64,000 nt of DNA from Toxonevra muliebris (GCA_963691655.1 OY829326.1:150988998-151052997), one strand, 5' to 3'; shown: positions 30,936 to 43,631, numbered from the stretch's first letter. Made by a program: numbers and translations. Notes: generated by a model not told the origin, from the sequence alone.

Positions 30936-33844
30936 CTTTCTATTGGTGTAAATGTTTCTACACTCAATACAATTTTTTTTACATTTTCTGAGTTTTGTAT
31001 ATTCTTTTTGAGGATATAGCTATTTCAACTTATTTTTAGTCTCATACTTTTAAACTTTTCTTAGCTTGTTCAATTTCCATAAGTTTTCTGAGTTTGCTAT
31101 TTTCGGTTTGAAGAAACAAACTATTTTAATTTATTTTAAGTCTCATCTTCATATATTTTTCTGAACGTTAGAACAAGTTAATCAGAACAAATTCAGCGTT
31201 TACTATGAGAAACTAGAATTTTCGTATCTCTGGGAAGAAGGGAATTTCTTCCAATTATAGATAAAAACATATTCGAAAGTCATTTCATTTCATAGCTGTC
31301 TTCTTCTGGTAGTGACTGAAACCAAATGGAATAAAGTTGTTTTTTTTTTAACCCTTTTGAATCTGTGTATGAATGTTTGTACTACCTATGTCGATGAACC
31401 AATCGCTTTTAAAACTAATGCACATGTCTATCGGGTAATCGCATAGGTCGTACAGGTTATGCGCGATACTTTGGAGTAGTGGGTGTATCACCTCCTCTAT
31501 AAACTAAATGCTTAAACCAGCATATCTGGGTAAGGAACAGAATGAATTTCTGTGTCTGAGACCGGGATACTAGTGCCAGTCATTGGGCAGAGTTTGGCTG
31601 ATTTGGTGAAAAATAGGCATTTCACTTCCCATATAACAGAGTATGGTCGATTTCAGGTAAAGGGGCGTGACACTTTATGATGTCAACCAAATACTTGAAA
31701 CTATGTACTTATCAAAAAACTCAAAGGAATGAGGGTGTTGTATTTTGTGTATTGGATTAGGGGAATGTTAATAGTAGTCAAGAGGCCGAACTCAGTCGAT
31801 TTTGGGCAAATGGGCGTGGCATCTTCCGCGGCATTTCTTCATTCTCCTTTATTATTCATGCATATATATATTTTTTCTGATATGTAACAATGATTTATAA
31901 AGATTTATAAAGATTTATTCTTATTTCACATTCTCCAAAATTTGCCAGAGTCAGGCAAGCTAGTTCGATTATGAGCTTCTAAGTTTAATTTGTATTTCGA
32001 TTGGAGTAAAATTTTTAGTATTCAAAATATGCCGATATTAATTTCTAAAGCAAAGTTTCTCAAAACTCCGATTCTATCTGGAAATAAGTTGAACATTAAA
32101 TACTTTTTATGCCTTTCATGTAACCGTTTTAAATATATAATAATAATGGAATATAAACGCCATTAGAATCGTTGCTCTTGAATCATAAGATTTTTTGAGA
32201 AAGTAAAAGGCCAAAAACCTAAATTAACCGCCACTTCCGCAACCTGATTTGCAGTGCTTGGGAGCTCATGTTCTTTTCACTTTTTATTCCGCACTCTTGA
32301 TCCTAATTCTTCAACTAATTTCACAATATTTTCATCCAATTGGTAACACTGTCTTTAAATTTGATAAAGTAGTTCAATGAAAGCGCACAAAATTACTAAC
32401 CTTTGTGCGCTACTATCAACTATTGCAATTTCATTTCCAAGCTAAATACATACTTGTGTACATACATAGTTTGTGTATACCTGCAAACTTTTTCCATTAT
32501 TTTTCAAGAAGTTTCTTCCACCTTTACACAGCAGACAACATTAAACTATACCACTTGAGCCATATTGCGCTTATTATTTTTACGGATTAAATATTATATG
32601 CGCATAAATTATGAACACTAATTCAGTTTCGTTGATTTTGCTCCGGAGGAAATTCTCATTTAGTTAATTCTGTTACATTTTCTTCTCTACCTTTACATAT
32701 TTTTTTTTGAGAGGGTTATACTGACATAGAAAATACTACTAATAGTTACTTTTTCCATATTTTTACTTGTCTCGTTTTTTTTTTTTTTTTTTTTTTGGTA
32801 AATTAAATTTCTCTTCCCTCTTCACTGTAGATAATTTCATAACATTTTTGCATATTACCCTAACTTTTTTTGTAAGCTTTATGTAATACTTTTATATGTA
32901 TATTTGTTTGTATTATCTTCTTTTTTTTTAATACTTTTATGTACCAGCAAATTGCAGCTCTGTTGTTTCATTATTCTTCTTCAGAATTGCTTCAGTTCGA
33001 GCACTAAAGTGTTTATTTTGTTGCATTCTAATACAGCGTCTTCAGTTTCAGTTTCAGCTTTTGCTTTAACTTTGTCTTTTCTTTTTTTAAGTTTTCTCTG
33101 TTTTTTTTTTCATCTTCAGTCTCATTTCTTTATTTACATGCATATATTTTTCAACAATACCTATCCACTGTATCTATATCTGAACCTAACATCTGCAAAC
33201 AGCTGCCCTTGTTTGCATATATCCTTCTTTGCTCTGAATTTCTACGAATTTTCTATCCTTTATTTCATTTGTGTGTGTTCTGAAAATTTGCTTTGAAATT
33301 TATGCAAAATTTTGTTTTTTTTGTATTATTACTACATTTTTTTTTCTTTTCCCCTCCTTCTTTTTTTTATAATTCACAAAGTTCACCTAAAGTGGCTAAA
33401 ACGTAAAAGAAAACATACGGTCTTTTTCGTTCAATTTTAAAGGAGCCCCACTCACGCTACTCTGATGGTGAACTTCTTCTTCTTTCAAGTTAGTTTAACT
33501 AAAGGTCACAGAAATACCGTTGCATGGTGCAAATAAAAAAATTCGAAGACGGAGATTGTAAGGACGATATTTTGATGAATGAAAAATTTTGTAGTTGTTA
33601 TCGCCTTCAGCTAGTAAATTTTTTCAGGTTGGAATTTTTTTTTTTAAATTAAAGGGTAAAAAAAGGAGAAAAGCTTGAAAGAAGGTACTGAAGCTGAAAG
33701 AGTTTTACTACTTCTTTTGATGTTTATGCTCATATGTAAAAATTAGTTTTTTGTTATTAAAATTTATATTTTAAGCAACTAAGTAGACACAGTTTAACTC
33801 AAGAACCCCTAACTAGTTGATATAATAGTTAAAACGATTAATAA
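30936..33844. other. AT-rich non-coding DNA
   Basis: No gene supported. GGGGCGTGACACTTTATG near 31664 and GGGCGTGGCATCTTCC near 31812 belong to a word family (complement GCCACGCCC) that also marks the tandem repeat at 42130-42980, so 31380-31850 is probably a decayed tandem repeat. Long T-runs at 32778-32797 and elsewhere. The + strand frame 32904-33296 is Phe/Leu/Ser-rich low complexity. Confidence 0.5.
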
Positions 33845-35345
33845 TTAAGGTTTGAAATAAGTTGAATAGATAAATAGGAATAGCTATTCCGGCTCCCTGA
33901 AATTTGGCCCCAATGAAAAATAGCCCCAAACGAAACTGAAAAACGACCCCAAAAAAATTGTATGGAAAGCAACAAAAACAAATTTTTATGAGAATTGGGG
34001 TTATATTTCATATTTTGGGGCTCTTTTTCATTTACAATTTTGGGGCCACATTTCATAATGAAATATGACCCCAAAATCAAAAGTGAAAAACGGCCCCAAA
34101 ATACAATAATATATAAATAATTTTGGGGTCTTTTTTCATTTGTTTTTTTTTTTGTGAAAATTCACACTTGTGGTAAACAATTAACCCTCTAATGCATGAT
34201 TTATTATCCAAATGGTTAAAAATCTTGAGTTGTAGAAAGTTAAACATGTTTCAACTTGTCGAATAACTGTAAAATCCTCATTTCAAGCAGTCAATGGTTT
34301 CGTTTTGTTACTTTACTTTTGTGCGTTTAATGTGTAGTGAATCGTGATAAGGCTTAAAAAATAAAATTAAAAATGGATTGTGAAAAGAAATTTAAATATA
34401 TACTTTCATTGTATTTACAGCAACCTGTCTGCAACTTTTAATTATTTATGTGGAGTATTTTGAGAAGGTGAGTCTTAGTAATTATATTTTACAAAACGAA
34501 ACAGCATTTGTATTAAAAAAGGAAAAACGTTTGTATGTCAATCATATTTACACAAAATTTAGTTTGGTTATAGTTTAAGTAAGATTGGAAATATTTAGAA
34601 GCAAAAACTTCATGTAAAATAATTTTTAAAATTTCGCGCGAAATTTTCATTACGAAAATATGCCCCAATTTTTTGGTCTTTTTTCATTTTCCGTTTGGGG
34701 CCATTTTTCATTGGGGCCAAATTTCAGGGAGCCAGCTATTCCCTCAAAGAGAAAATTCAAAATTCAGTAAGCCCAACCGAACTGTGCAGGAAATAGACCA
34801 GATTGTATTAAATTTGGCCTAATTGAAGTATCCGCATTTTTGTTTATGTAAAATACTCTATGTGCAAAATATGATCAGAGTATTTTCCAGTTAAGGGGTT
34901 TTTCAAGTATTCGTGATAAGGCCAGAACGGATTCAAAAAAGTTTATAAATATAAGATTTGAAATAAGTAGTAAAAGCTATTGCCTTAAAAATAATAATTT
35001 TTGGTGACAATATCATTTTTGCGAAAGCACCCCAATTAAGCCGATTTTGTATTCTCGAAAATACCAAAAAAAAAATCAGTATAAGTGATTAGTATGAAAC
35101 TTGAAATGGCTATTCTTTTAAAGAAACACAGAGAGCAACAACAAGGAAATTGTGCAGAACGTAAAGTGAAATCTAAACGAAATTTTGAAAAAATTTTAAA
35201 TTTCTTCGCCGAATTTGGTCAATTTCAGATTAGAAATTTTGAATAATACTGAATAAGTTTTCGGAAAAATTCTAAACCAAAGAAAAGCTAGCTAACCTAA
35301 GGCTTGAAATAAGTTAAAATAATTATTCCTTCAAAAAGATAACAC
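33845..35345 (+). repeat. Decayed tandem repeat, unit marked TTGAAATAAGTT
   Basis: The words TTGAAATAAGTTGAA and AGCTATTCC recur in order near 33852, 34966 (TTGAAATAAGTAGTAAAAGCTATTGCC), 35100 (TTGAAATGGCTATTC) and 35304 (TTGAAATAAGTTAAAATAATTATTCC), usually followed by AAAGA-rich sequence and a GGAAATTGTGCAGAA- or GGAAACTACACAGAA-type segment. The MULE-like element sits inside the first unit. Confidence 0.55.
33891..34733. mobile_element. MULE-like non-autonomous DNA element
   Basis: 843 bases flanked by the perfect 9-base duplication AGCTATTCC (33882-33890 and 34734-34742). The ends are inverted repeats of at least 40 bases starting GGCTCCCTGAAATTTGGCCC and continuing AATGAAAAATRGCCCCAAAC. 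A 9-base duplication and long inverted ends fit the MuDR/MULE superfamily. Inside, GGGGCC/GGCCCC and TTTTGGGGTC words form further small inverted repeats near both ends. No transposase is encoded: frames are short and lack any domain. Confidence 0.88.
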
Positions 35346-35655
35346 CAAATTTCTAAAAGCTCAAGGAAACTACACAGAAAGTGACGACTGTTAGTCAAGT
35401 TAAATGGAAAGTTTGATCTCCTCAGTATTAAAAATAATTTGTAAATATTTGGATGCATATATTTCAAAAAGAAAATCTCATGGAAATAATCGGAAAACCT
35501 GTGAAAACCTATTTATAATACAATGCAATAACAGGAATATGTAGAATAGGGTACTATAGATTTTAAAAAAAAACCCTCTAAATTCTTACCATAGCCCATA
35601 GCAGAATCAGAACGATACATTCGGGGTCTTTGAATATCAAAGCAATACTCTTTGA

Positions 35656-35900
35656 AGATCTCAGTAGTCTAGTGGGTAGCGCATTAAACTTTCACTTGGG
35701 AGGTGGCAGGCTCGATTCCCGTTTTGGTTTGTTGGTTAATTCTCTTATATTCCTTTCGAAATGAAGTGAATGAGAATTATATGAAAGTGTACACCGCTTG
35801 GCAGGCAATGACAAAACCTTCAAGTGATAACAAATTGCCGCACCAATGTTCGGAATCAGAGTTAAACTGTAGGTCCAACATTTCTGGCCTGACAACCATT
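35656..35900 (+). mobile_element. tRNA-Glu-derived SINE, diverged copy
   Basis: Follows the copy at 6477 throughout: TAGTCTAGTGGGTAGCGCA (A-box region), GGCTCGATTCC at 35709-35719 (B box with one change), TGGTTAATTCTC, ATGAAGTGAATGAGAATTAT, GTACACCGCTTGGC, GTTCGGAATCAGAGTTAAAC and GTAGGTCCAACA. It is shortened before the GGGCCGTTCAGG end and finishes in an A-run. A possible duplication AGCAATACT/AGCACTACT flanks it imperfectly. Confidence 0.82.
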
Positions 35901-36086
35901 TAAAAAAAAGCACTACTGTTATGGAGTAAATGAAATACGAATCAAACTGGTAAAAAATAGTATTACCAAATGATTCTATGGGAGCCAGACCAATCTATGG
36001 ACTGCTATGAAACTGAATTATGAAAAACCTGAAACTTAAAAAACAAGAAATTGTGCTACATGCATTCCAGAAAGGAAGCTTTAAGT

Positions 36087-37503
36087 CAAGGCCGTATTTA
36101 GGGGGGGAGGAGGTCCCCGCCCCCCCCGAAATGTGGAAACTTTATTCTAATTTTAGAGATTAATTGCTAATGGATGGGGAAAAAGTCAAAATAAAATCTA
36201 TTTAACGATAGTTTTTACTTCCATTAGTTTTTTTTCTAAAAAGTCAAATATAAAAAATAAATTTAAAATCTTGGTTAAACTATGCGATCAAATCCGATTT
36301 GTTTTCATCGACATGAGGTTTGACTACGGATTCAAAAAGAGAAGGTCATACTGAGCACACCTGCATTCATAGTTTTTCTAGGTCAGTAACTGTTTTTGAT
36401 TTAAGGTTTCGTCCTAAATCAGTTTGAAAAGTTTTAAAATTAATAAAAAATTGAAAAATTTATCGGATCCTTGTAAAATAAGACTTGCTTGAACAGCATC
36501 TTTTTCCTAAAACGTGACGTGATGGGAAGTTTTTGACCTCACATTCGTGTTCAGCGTGAAAAATTCTTTCGCAAAAACTCCATCTTATTAGCCAAACCCA
36601 TCTTAAAATTAATTTTATAACGCATTATTGCTCAGAGCACCACGACGAGAAAGATCTCTTTCAATGCTGTGACTTCACGAATTTAGGGAATATAAGCCAA
36701 CCTCATCCGGGTTCCTTATCATTGGTAATGGCTCAAATTCCCAATGATGATAATTTGAAAAAAATGAGCTTCTACTATTTTTGGTAATTTTTTTGAGGTT
36801 GGGTACATCATCAGTAGTGGGAAGTCAATGAGTTTGTGGCTACGTTTTTCATTTAAACACAATTTTTGTTATAATTTAAATTTTTTACATATAAATAGTT
36901 ATTAAAATATTGAAAAATATACATAAATAAAATTGAATTAAAAGAGTACTTTTAGCTTAAGTTAGTCCTATATTGTAAAATAGACAACTAAAATGTCCAA
37001 CCCTGCTTAAAAATATACTTATATGCCTATATCTAATATACGATTAGATTTTTCACATGTGCAAAAAACACTTGTGCGTTAACATTTAGAGTGATCACAT
37101 GTACTTATTTTGTTAATAAACTTTTCATAAAAAACAAAACGTTTGCAAATAAATAATATTAATTGTTTCAATTCGAACAATTAAAAATTGGTAGATTTTC
37201 AACAACTACAAGTTAATGAAATTATGTCCCTCACGATAAAAAAAAATGCACTAGAATGCACATAGAATAATATTTATTTGAAAACATTCTGGGAATTTTT
37301 TGTCACTTTTGGCCATTTTTTTGAGGTTAAGTTAAAAAAAAATCGGAAAATTGTTTCTAAAATTTTAATTTTATAGAGTCCATCAAATGTATCATTGATT
37401 TAATTTATTGTATTTAAAAATCAGTTTGATAAAAATTTTTTATGAATATTTTCTTCGAATGAAAACCCCCCCCCCCCGAAAAAAATGTCTGGCTACGGCC
37501 CTG
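36087..37503 (+). mobile_element. hAT-like non-autonomous element, copy B (with insertion)
   Basis: 1417 bases flanked by the 8-base duplication CTTTAAGT/CTTTGAGT (36079-36086 and 37504-37511, one change). Begins CAAGGCCGTATTTAGGGGGG, ends GGCTACGGCCCTG. Shares its body with copies A, C and D. A 376-base segment at 36835-37210 is absent from the others. Non-coding. Confidence 0.9.
36835..37210. mobile_element. Nested insertion within hAT-like copy B
   Basis: Copies C and D read TCAATGAGTTAAYGAAAYTATG without a break; copy B has 376 extra bases between AGTT (36831-36834) and AGTT (37211-37214), which may be a 4-base target duplication. The insert starts TGTGGCTACG and ends CAACTACA, so the ends pair only weakly. 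It is AT-rich and non-coding; family unknown. Confidence 0.6.
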
Positions 37504-37511
37504 CTTTGAGT

Positions 37512-40500
37512 AATGGAAGCAATCATCATAAAAAATTTGTGGAAGCAACCAGAGCCTGCTGAAGCTTATATATATTAGAATTAAGGTACAGCACTTCGGT
37601 TTTTTGTGCGCAATAGTGTTAAAAAAACAACACATTTTAATAATTATCATAACCAAGAGCATTCACTAGTGGATTATTTCATTCTATATGTATAAAGTCT
37701 GCATATATAAATACCATATAATACTGTTAATGAAATGATTGTTAATATTAATGAAATCAGAAGAAAAGGGCAACTGGAGTTGATCTGCTGTGGAATTCAA
37801 TTAAAGAAATTTAAAACTAAAAATTTTAAACTAATAACAGAAGTAAGCCAAAACTGTAATCACTGGGAAGAAAGTGAGTCCAACTGTCCAATATAAGGTT
37901 AAACGAATACTCCTTTCATTTATAGCCCATAGCCCAACGGATTGACAAAGGAGTTGATGCTTTTGGTCATAACCCGATTCATTTCAAACGTTCTAAGGAT
38001 TCAAGAACCATAGGGTGAAAACTTACCTCCCAATATTTACGGCAGTCAAATACACTGAAATAGAGGCACAAAGACTGTTATTTTTACTTCTATGGTAAAC
38101 AATCACTTTGGATAAGTTGGTGTTATTCCAATGATAACTTATATTAAAATACCCAGAAATTGGGAATTAATTGAAGTAAACCTCAAGTACATTACTTTGT
38201 CTAAAACTAATAGATTTCATTTTATACCATTAGTACAGATTAGTAGTAGGAGAACGACTAGTTCTATTTCACGGTCATACAGATTCTGCAGGTTTCCTGT
38301 ATGCTAATGTCTATTGCCCCTAAAGTTCTGTTGTTAGTTTGGTTACTTCAAAACAGGTGTGGACTAGCTGGTATCTGCTGCTTTTACTGTAGTATTTTGA
38401 CCAAATTTTTTATGCTGCAATGCAGATGAAAAGTCTGCAATCTGCAAGGGTGAGGAAATAAAAATAATAGTAGTAGTACGCCCAGTACCAGACCGACCAC
38501 CGAAAACCCGAATTCGGAAAAAACCGACTCTCAAAGGGAGCACCAAATCTCGAATCATTCTCATGATCAAAATCAACTGCTAACGATTAAGCATACCATA
38601 GCAAAAACTGATCTCAAAACTAAATTCGCAAGCATTTATTTAGTGCTTTGTATCTCACACAGGTAATTGTGAAAGAAAAAGAAAAAAAATTTTCTTATAC
38701 TTTCATAGAAGGAAGCTATCGAACTTTTGCTCTCAGCCCTTGGCATATCAAAACAATAATTAGTTAAAATACAATAAGAGAGCGCTTAACTCTTTCGTTG
38801 TTTTTGGCTAATATATTGTACAAAAAATTTCACTACTTCTCTTTTCAAACCTATCGGTAATTTTAAAAATCAAGCATGTTTTATCTCTTTATAATTTAAG
38901 TTTGAGCAAAAACGGGATACAGTTTTTTTTTATTTGATTTTGAAAAACAGTCCAAATTACATTTGTGTGAATTTACGAAGTGAAGGTACAAAGATTAAAA
39001 TTTTGAGCAAGTATATAAACTTTTTTTTTTAATTATAATAGTTTCAAACGAAAGTTAAAGCTCCATTTCATAATACAAAAATAATAACTTAAAAAAAAAA
39101 GTTGTTAAAAAAAATTGTTTTACATGCTTTAATAAATTGTACATTATAGTGTACGAATTCACGCAACTCTAATGTACAATATAATGTACAATGAGTAATT
39201 GGGTTATTATAGTGTACAAAAGACATGAAAGGTTGATCGTTTTTTGTAAAAGTATTTTCTAAACTAAACTTAGTTGTTTTTTATACAAAACAAAATTCAA
39301 AAATTAAAATTTTTTCTCTAATTTTTACTCCTTTCATGCATTTTGGTCATTATAATGTACAAAATTCCAAAAGCTCTACAGCCTTTCTCAAAATCCTCTT
39401 TCATAATTTTTTTGGTTTTTATTCTTAGCAAAGATCAAATCTACGAATATAATACAACAACAAATTTTTTTACCCCCCAATAAAAAAGTCGAGAAGAAAA
39501 GGTTAATATGATACAGTAGTAATGAACTGATTTGAACCAGACATGACAACTTGAAATTCATCAGACTCCAATATAAATCAAAACCCCAGGTACTTTAACC
39601 TGGGCCATTTGTTCCCGATTTGCCGATCGCTTGTTTTCATGAGTTAAGAATCGTACAGAAGCCTAGAGAAGAAAATAAAAAATGTAAAAAAGAAAGAGTG
39701 CGATTGAGTAATTTCAATAACTAACTACGAACAAGAAAACAAAACATATTTGTCCCCGCGACAAATATTTCAAAGGTGAAACTTCTTATGATAAAGTTAT
39801 GTTATGTTGTGATGAGCTTTCAAAAAATATTTTTTGTTACATCTGGTGCAATGAAAAATCACAAACAAAAGTGGAAACAATGCGGATGAGTCTTTAAAAA
39901 TTATAAGTATTATAGACATGTCCCCCGGAAATCACAAATAGAAAATGGTCACCTTATCTAAGGTTGAGCTATAATCAAGAATTATTTTGTAGCAAAAAAT
40001 TGTAATTTAATATGGCAACACGATCTCCCACGATGTTATCACAGCATTCATTTTTATACCCCAAAGGGTATCAGTCACAACAACAACAACAGAAACACAA
40101 AAACAGCATTACAACGTCACTAAGTTAACTACAATATTCAAAATTCTAAACAAACAAAAAAAGCTTCTCAACATTCTCCATGCACTTCACTTCACTACAA
40201 CTTGGCTAGGGGTGCATATAAAAATATGCTTCGTTAACAGCAACAACATGATTATAATGTCTTTTATTACTTTTACACTGCTACAACAACAACAACGTCA
40301 GATGGATGATAAAGTTAGAAGCGGGCATTAGTGGTCGGTCGATAATGCAGTACTTCAAGAAATTTCATAATTTTAAATGTAAAATAAAACATAATGAGCC
40401 AACTACAACAACGCGTAAAATTATAGCTACACACTGAAATAGAAAGAGAGATCGAGAGTGAATAGCGAAGATTGAAACCACTTTTACACTGCTACTTCTA

Positions 40501-41860
40501 AAACTTGTGCTTTTAATTGGAGCATAAGTTAAAAACTGAAGAGAACAACGAAAAAGGTAAGGAGGGCGAAAAATAGCAAGACAGCAAGGAGCATATTCCA
40601 AAAAGGCTAAACCTAAAGCTAACTAAAATATATAAAATGAATTTGCGTGTAATGCATAAAGTTTTCCTTAGCATTATGCGTTATGACGAAAACTTTTTAC
40701 CAAACGATGTAGCTAAGGTAACCCTACTTACCCCTATCCTCAGCTAACTACCAACCATAGCCAATGAGAAGAGCTGATGCTGTTTTAGTGGAATACAAGC
40801 GAGTTTAAGTTGTGTGGTCGCTGTGTAAGTTTCTGTTGTAGTTTTTTTTTTTTTCTTTCCCTAAAAATTATTCGGTTTTTAATTGCATGCTGTAAAAGCG
40901 AGCGTCAAATTTTTTGAAAAGTTTTAACTATCACTTTTAATTATATTAATTTTATATTCATATCTTATTGTATTTCAATAAAAGCATGTAATCAAATATT
41001 GTTCAGTTTAAAGTTTTACTAAATTTTATTTGTTTTTTTTTTCAAGCAATTTAAATTTTGTTAAACTTTTAATAAAGTATTTTAATTTAAATTTATTTAA
41101 GTTTGTATTCCTTTTTTTTTTACTTTACTCTAAATCATGTACATACATATAATTCAAGGACATTTCTACACATTTTTACTTTTATAGTAACTGGTTTTTG
41201 TTTGTTTTTATTGCATAAACCTATCTCAAATATACACACACACACACAAACACAAAGATTTACATAATCTGAATTTAATGTTTTTACAATTTTGGAATTT
41301 TGATGTGACATTGCAAAGTTACACACTTGCATGCACGTAGGTATATAGGTATACATTAAAAAGGAGTATTCACGCACACACCTTTTCAAAGCGCCAGTAG
41401 GAAATTTAATGCAGTTAAAATTGAATAAAATCTTTCTCCATGAGGAGCTGCACTGTATGTATGAATGAGGAACACCTGAAAAGTGACTGTACTAACTAAG
41501 TTAAATATAAAATGAACCATTTTGAATATTCCTTAAGCCAGGGTTCAAAGTCATTTCAAATATTTTGGAGACTTTTGATCTGCGTCAAAAAGATTACCAT
41601 TTACTTAAACTAATTGATCATAAATTACCACATTAAATCCTTTTCCAATGTTCTTTTGTATGCGTATATGGATGGTATAAGCAATAATGAATATTGTAAC
41701 TCCAAATCCGAGGAGGGAGAAGGGATGGTATTTTGGACCATTACTCAAAACAACATGGGGCCATCATTTTTTTACAGGATGCATCATAGTTGCAGTCAGA
41801 AAGTTAGCAATTTAGGGATGATTTGCCTATAAAAAAAGGTTCAGTAACAAATACCCCAAG
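37512..41860. other. AT-rich non-coding DNA
   Basis: No gene supported. Contains CAACAACAACAACAG near 40077, a second CAACAACAACAACG near 40286, and a CACACACACACA run near 41233. The inverted pair ATACCC...GGGTAT near 40055-40070 is common in fly non-coding DNA. Short frames have no domains. Confidence 0.5.
39130..39365. repeat. Cluster of TGTACATTATA words in both orientations
   Basis: TGTACATTATAGTGTAC near 39138, AATGTACAATATAATGTACAATG near 39170, TTATAGTGTACAAAA near 39208 and CATTATAATGTACAAAA near 39348 are variants of one partly palindromic word. No element ends or coding frame are evident. Confidence 0.5.
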
Positions 41861-41862
41861 AC

Positions 41863-41897
41863 GACCTCGATAATCTAGTGGGTAGTGCACGAGACTA
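41863..41897 (+). mobile_element. SINE head fragment
   Basis: GACCTCGATAATCTAGTGGG and TAGTGCACGAGACT match the first 35 bases of the tRNA-Glu-derived SINE, including the A box. The match ends there, before the B box, so the copy is a 3'-truncated or rearranged fragment. Confidence 0.7.
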
Positions 41898-42129
41898 CTG
41901 GGCTTTGTCCAGCTCCGGTGACAAAGTTTGGATAATGCGTAATTTTATCACAAAAAAAAAAACACCTCGAGCCAGATGTTATAATCTCAATGATCCTTGC
42001 ATTTGAATGCATTTTTACTTCACAACAAATAAATAGAAAATAGCAGTAAAAATGAAAATTAGTAAAAAATAGTAAAAAAAAGGTAAAAAAGTAGTACAAA
42101 AAGTAGTACAAAAAGTAGTAAAAAAGCCA

Positions 42130-42980
42130 TTGTACAAAATTTAAGTACTGAACTGTACATTTTATGGTTCCAGAGATATACCGTACAACAAATAGTTTCT
42201 GCGATATCTTGTCATTCAGGTTGTATGGGAAGTGCCATGCCCACTTGATATTAAGAACTCACACTCCACTATAACCTCGGTATTGATAAATGACAGGCTG
42301 AGAGGAAAAGCGGGCTAAAATTTATATAAGAGCAAAAGTGAAATAATTTAGTGTCAATGCAAGAATGGCATAAGTAATACGGTTTAGAGTAAAAATGAAA
42401 CGCCTTAAAAGTAAGAGCAAAAATGGTATAACAATTCTTTCAGAGTAATTACAGCATAGTTTTTTATTCGATTTTCGCTCTGAACATATTTCGTTTCACT
42501 TTTGCTCTGAACATATTTCGTTTTGCTTTTGCTCTTAAGTAAAATTATTCCACTTTTTTCTGAACGTAGAGGTTATACCACTTTTCCTCTCAGCCTCTCA
42601 AATAATACTTGCATACAACATCTTAATACCATACTACAAATGCTTTCTGAAATATCTAACAATGAATATTGAGGTCATATGCTCATGTTTACAATCCCAA
42701 TAAAATCTTTTCTGTAGTATGGCATTGTCAAACAACGTCGTTGTACAAACTTTCAATACTATATTGTGTATGGTTCCAGTGATACTCACTAATAAGCATG
42801 TGATATGTATGGGAAGTACCATGCCCACTTTTCCAAGCCCACCCTAATATTTCCCATAGAATGCTGTTAACAAATATTACTTTCATACCAAATCTTAGTG
42901 CCGTATTGCAAACAGTTCATGAGCTGCAAATTCAGCTTTGTATGGGAGGTACCAGGCCCACTTCTCCAATCCTCGATATT
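42130..42980 (+). repeat. Decayed tandem repeat with GGGAAGTACCATGCCCACTT word
   Basis: Units of roughly 100-120 bases run through TACAAAYTTTMARTACT, ATGGTTCCAGWGATA and TATGGGAAGTRCCATGCCCACTT. The final word occurs at about 42225, 42809 and, as TATGGGAGGTACCAGGCCCACTT, at 42942. A partial unit lies at 42610-42690. A small MITE interrupts the array at 42295-42596. Just upstream, 42060-42125 holds GTAGTACAAAAA repeated three times. Confidence 0.7.
42295..42596. mobile_element. Small MITE, 302 bp
   Basis: The ends are inverted repeats: AGGCTGAGAGGAAAAG matches perfectly and the next bases partly. Inner words AGAGCAAAAGTGAAA and CATATTTCGTTT also occur inverted, two of them tandemly near the right end. 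No target duplication is clear, so the superfamily is undetermined. Non-coding. Confidence 0.7.
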
Positions 42981-43631
42981 TATATCGACGTCATGTGACG
43001 TGCAATTCAGGCCTCATAATAAATACACTGTGTAAGTTTCAGCTCAATCAAATTTTTAGTTTTTAAGTTTATCGCTCTCAAACGAACAGCTCAGTTTTAT
43101 AACTAAAGATAAATTTAATTTAAAAATTCTTTTTTTTTACTCCATTTTGTTTTTCTTCTTCTTTGTTTTTTTCAGTACAACTTAATAAAATAGGCCTAAT
43201 ATGAAAATTGTTTCTTAAATTAAATGAAGTCTTATGGGAATGCCTAACATATAAAATAATTAATACAAAGTTGTGGTTTTTTAGGAGTGATGCATTTTTA
43301 TTGGTACGGAGTGTGTATGTCAATTAAAATGCCACTACACTAACAATACCAGCGTTGACTTTTGACCTTCAATCACCACTATCCCGCCCTGTTGGATTCT
43401 GAAAACTGGTATAAGACCGTTTAAAGTGAGGAGAAATGGGAAAAAAGTATTATTGAAAAACTGTTCAAAGTATCCAGATCTAGTGAATAAATTACGAAAT
43501 TGGTAATACTTGAGACAAAAATTTCACAAGAAAGTAAGAAGTGTTGACTGCTGTGGCAGTCCTTCCCAAAAATATATGAGTGCTTATAAAATTTAAAAAA
43601 ATCCTTAACGTAACTGTTTATTAACTACTTA

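Noticed and set aside
33838..34080. Minus-strand frame of 80 codons
   Set aside because: It spans the left edge of the MULE-like element and so mixes element and flank.
38364..38576. 70-codon minus-strand frame with Gly/Arg/Thr-rich part
   Set aside because: It contains a TAGTAGTAG run and no domain; I could not connect it with any family.
40055..40072. Inverted ATACCC...GGGTAT as a terminator or element end
   Set aside because: The word is very common in fly non-coding DNA and nothing pairs with it at a distance.
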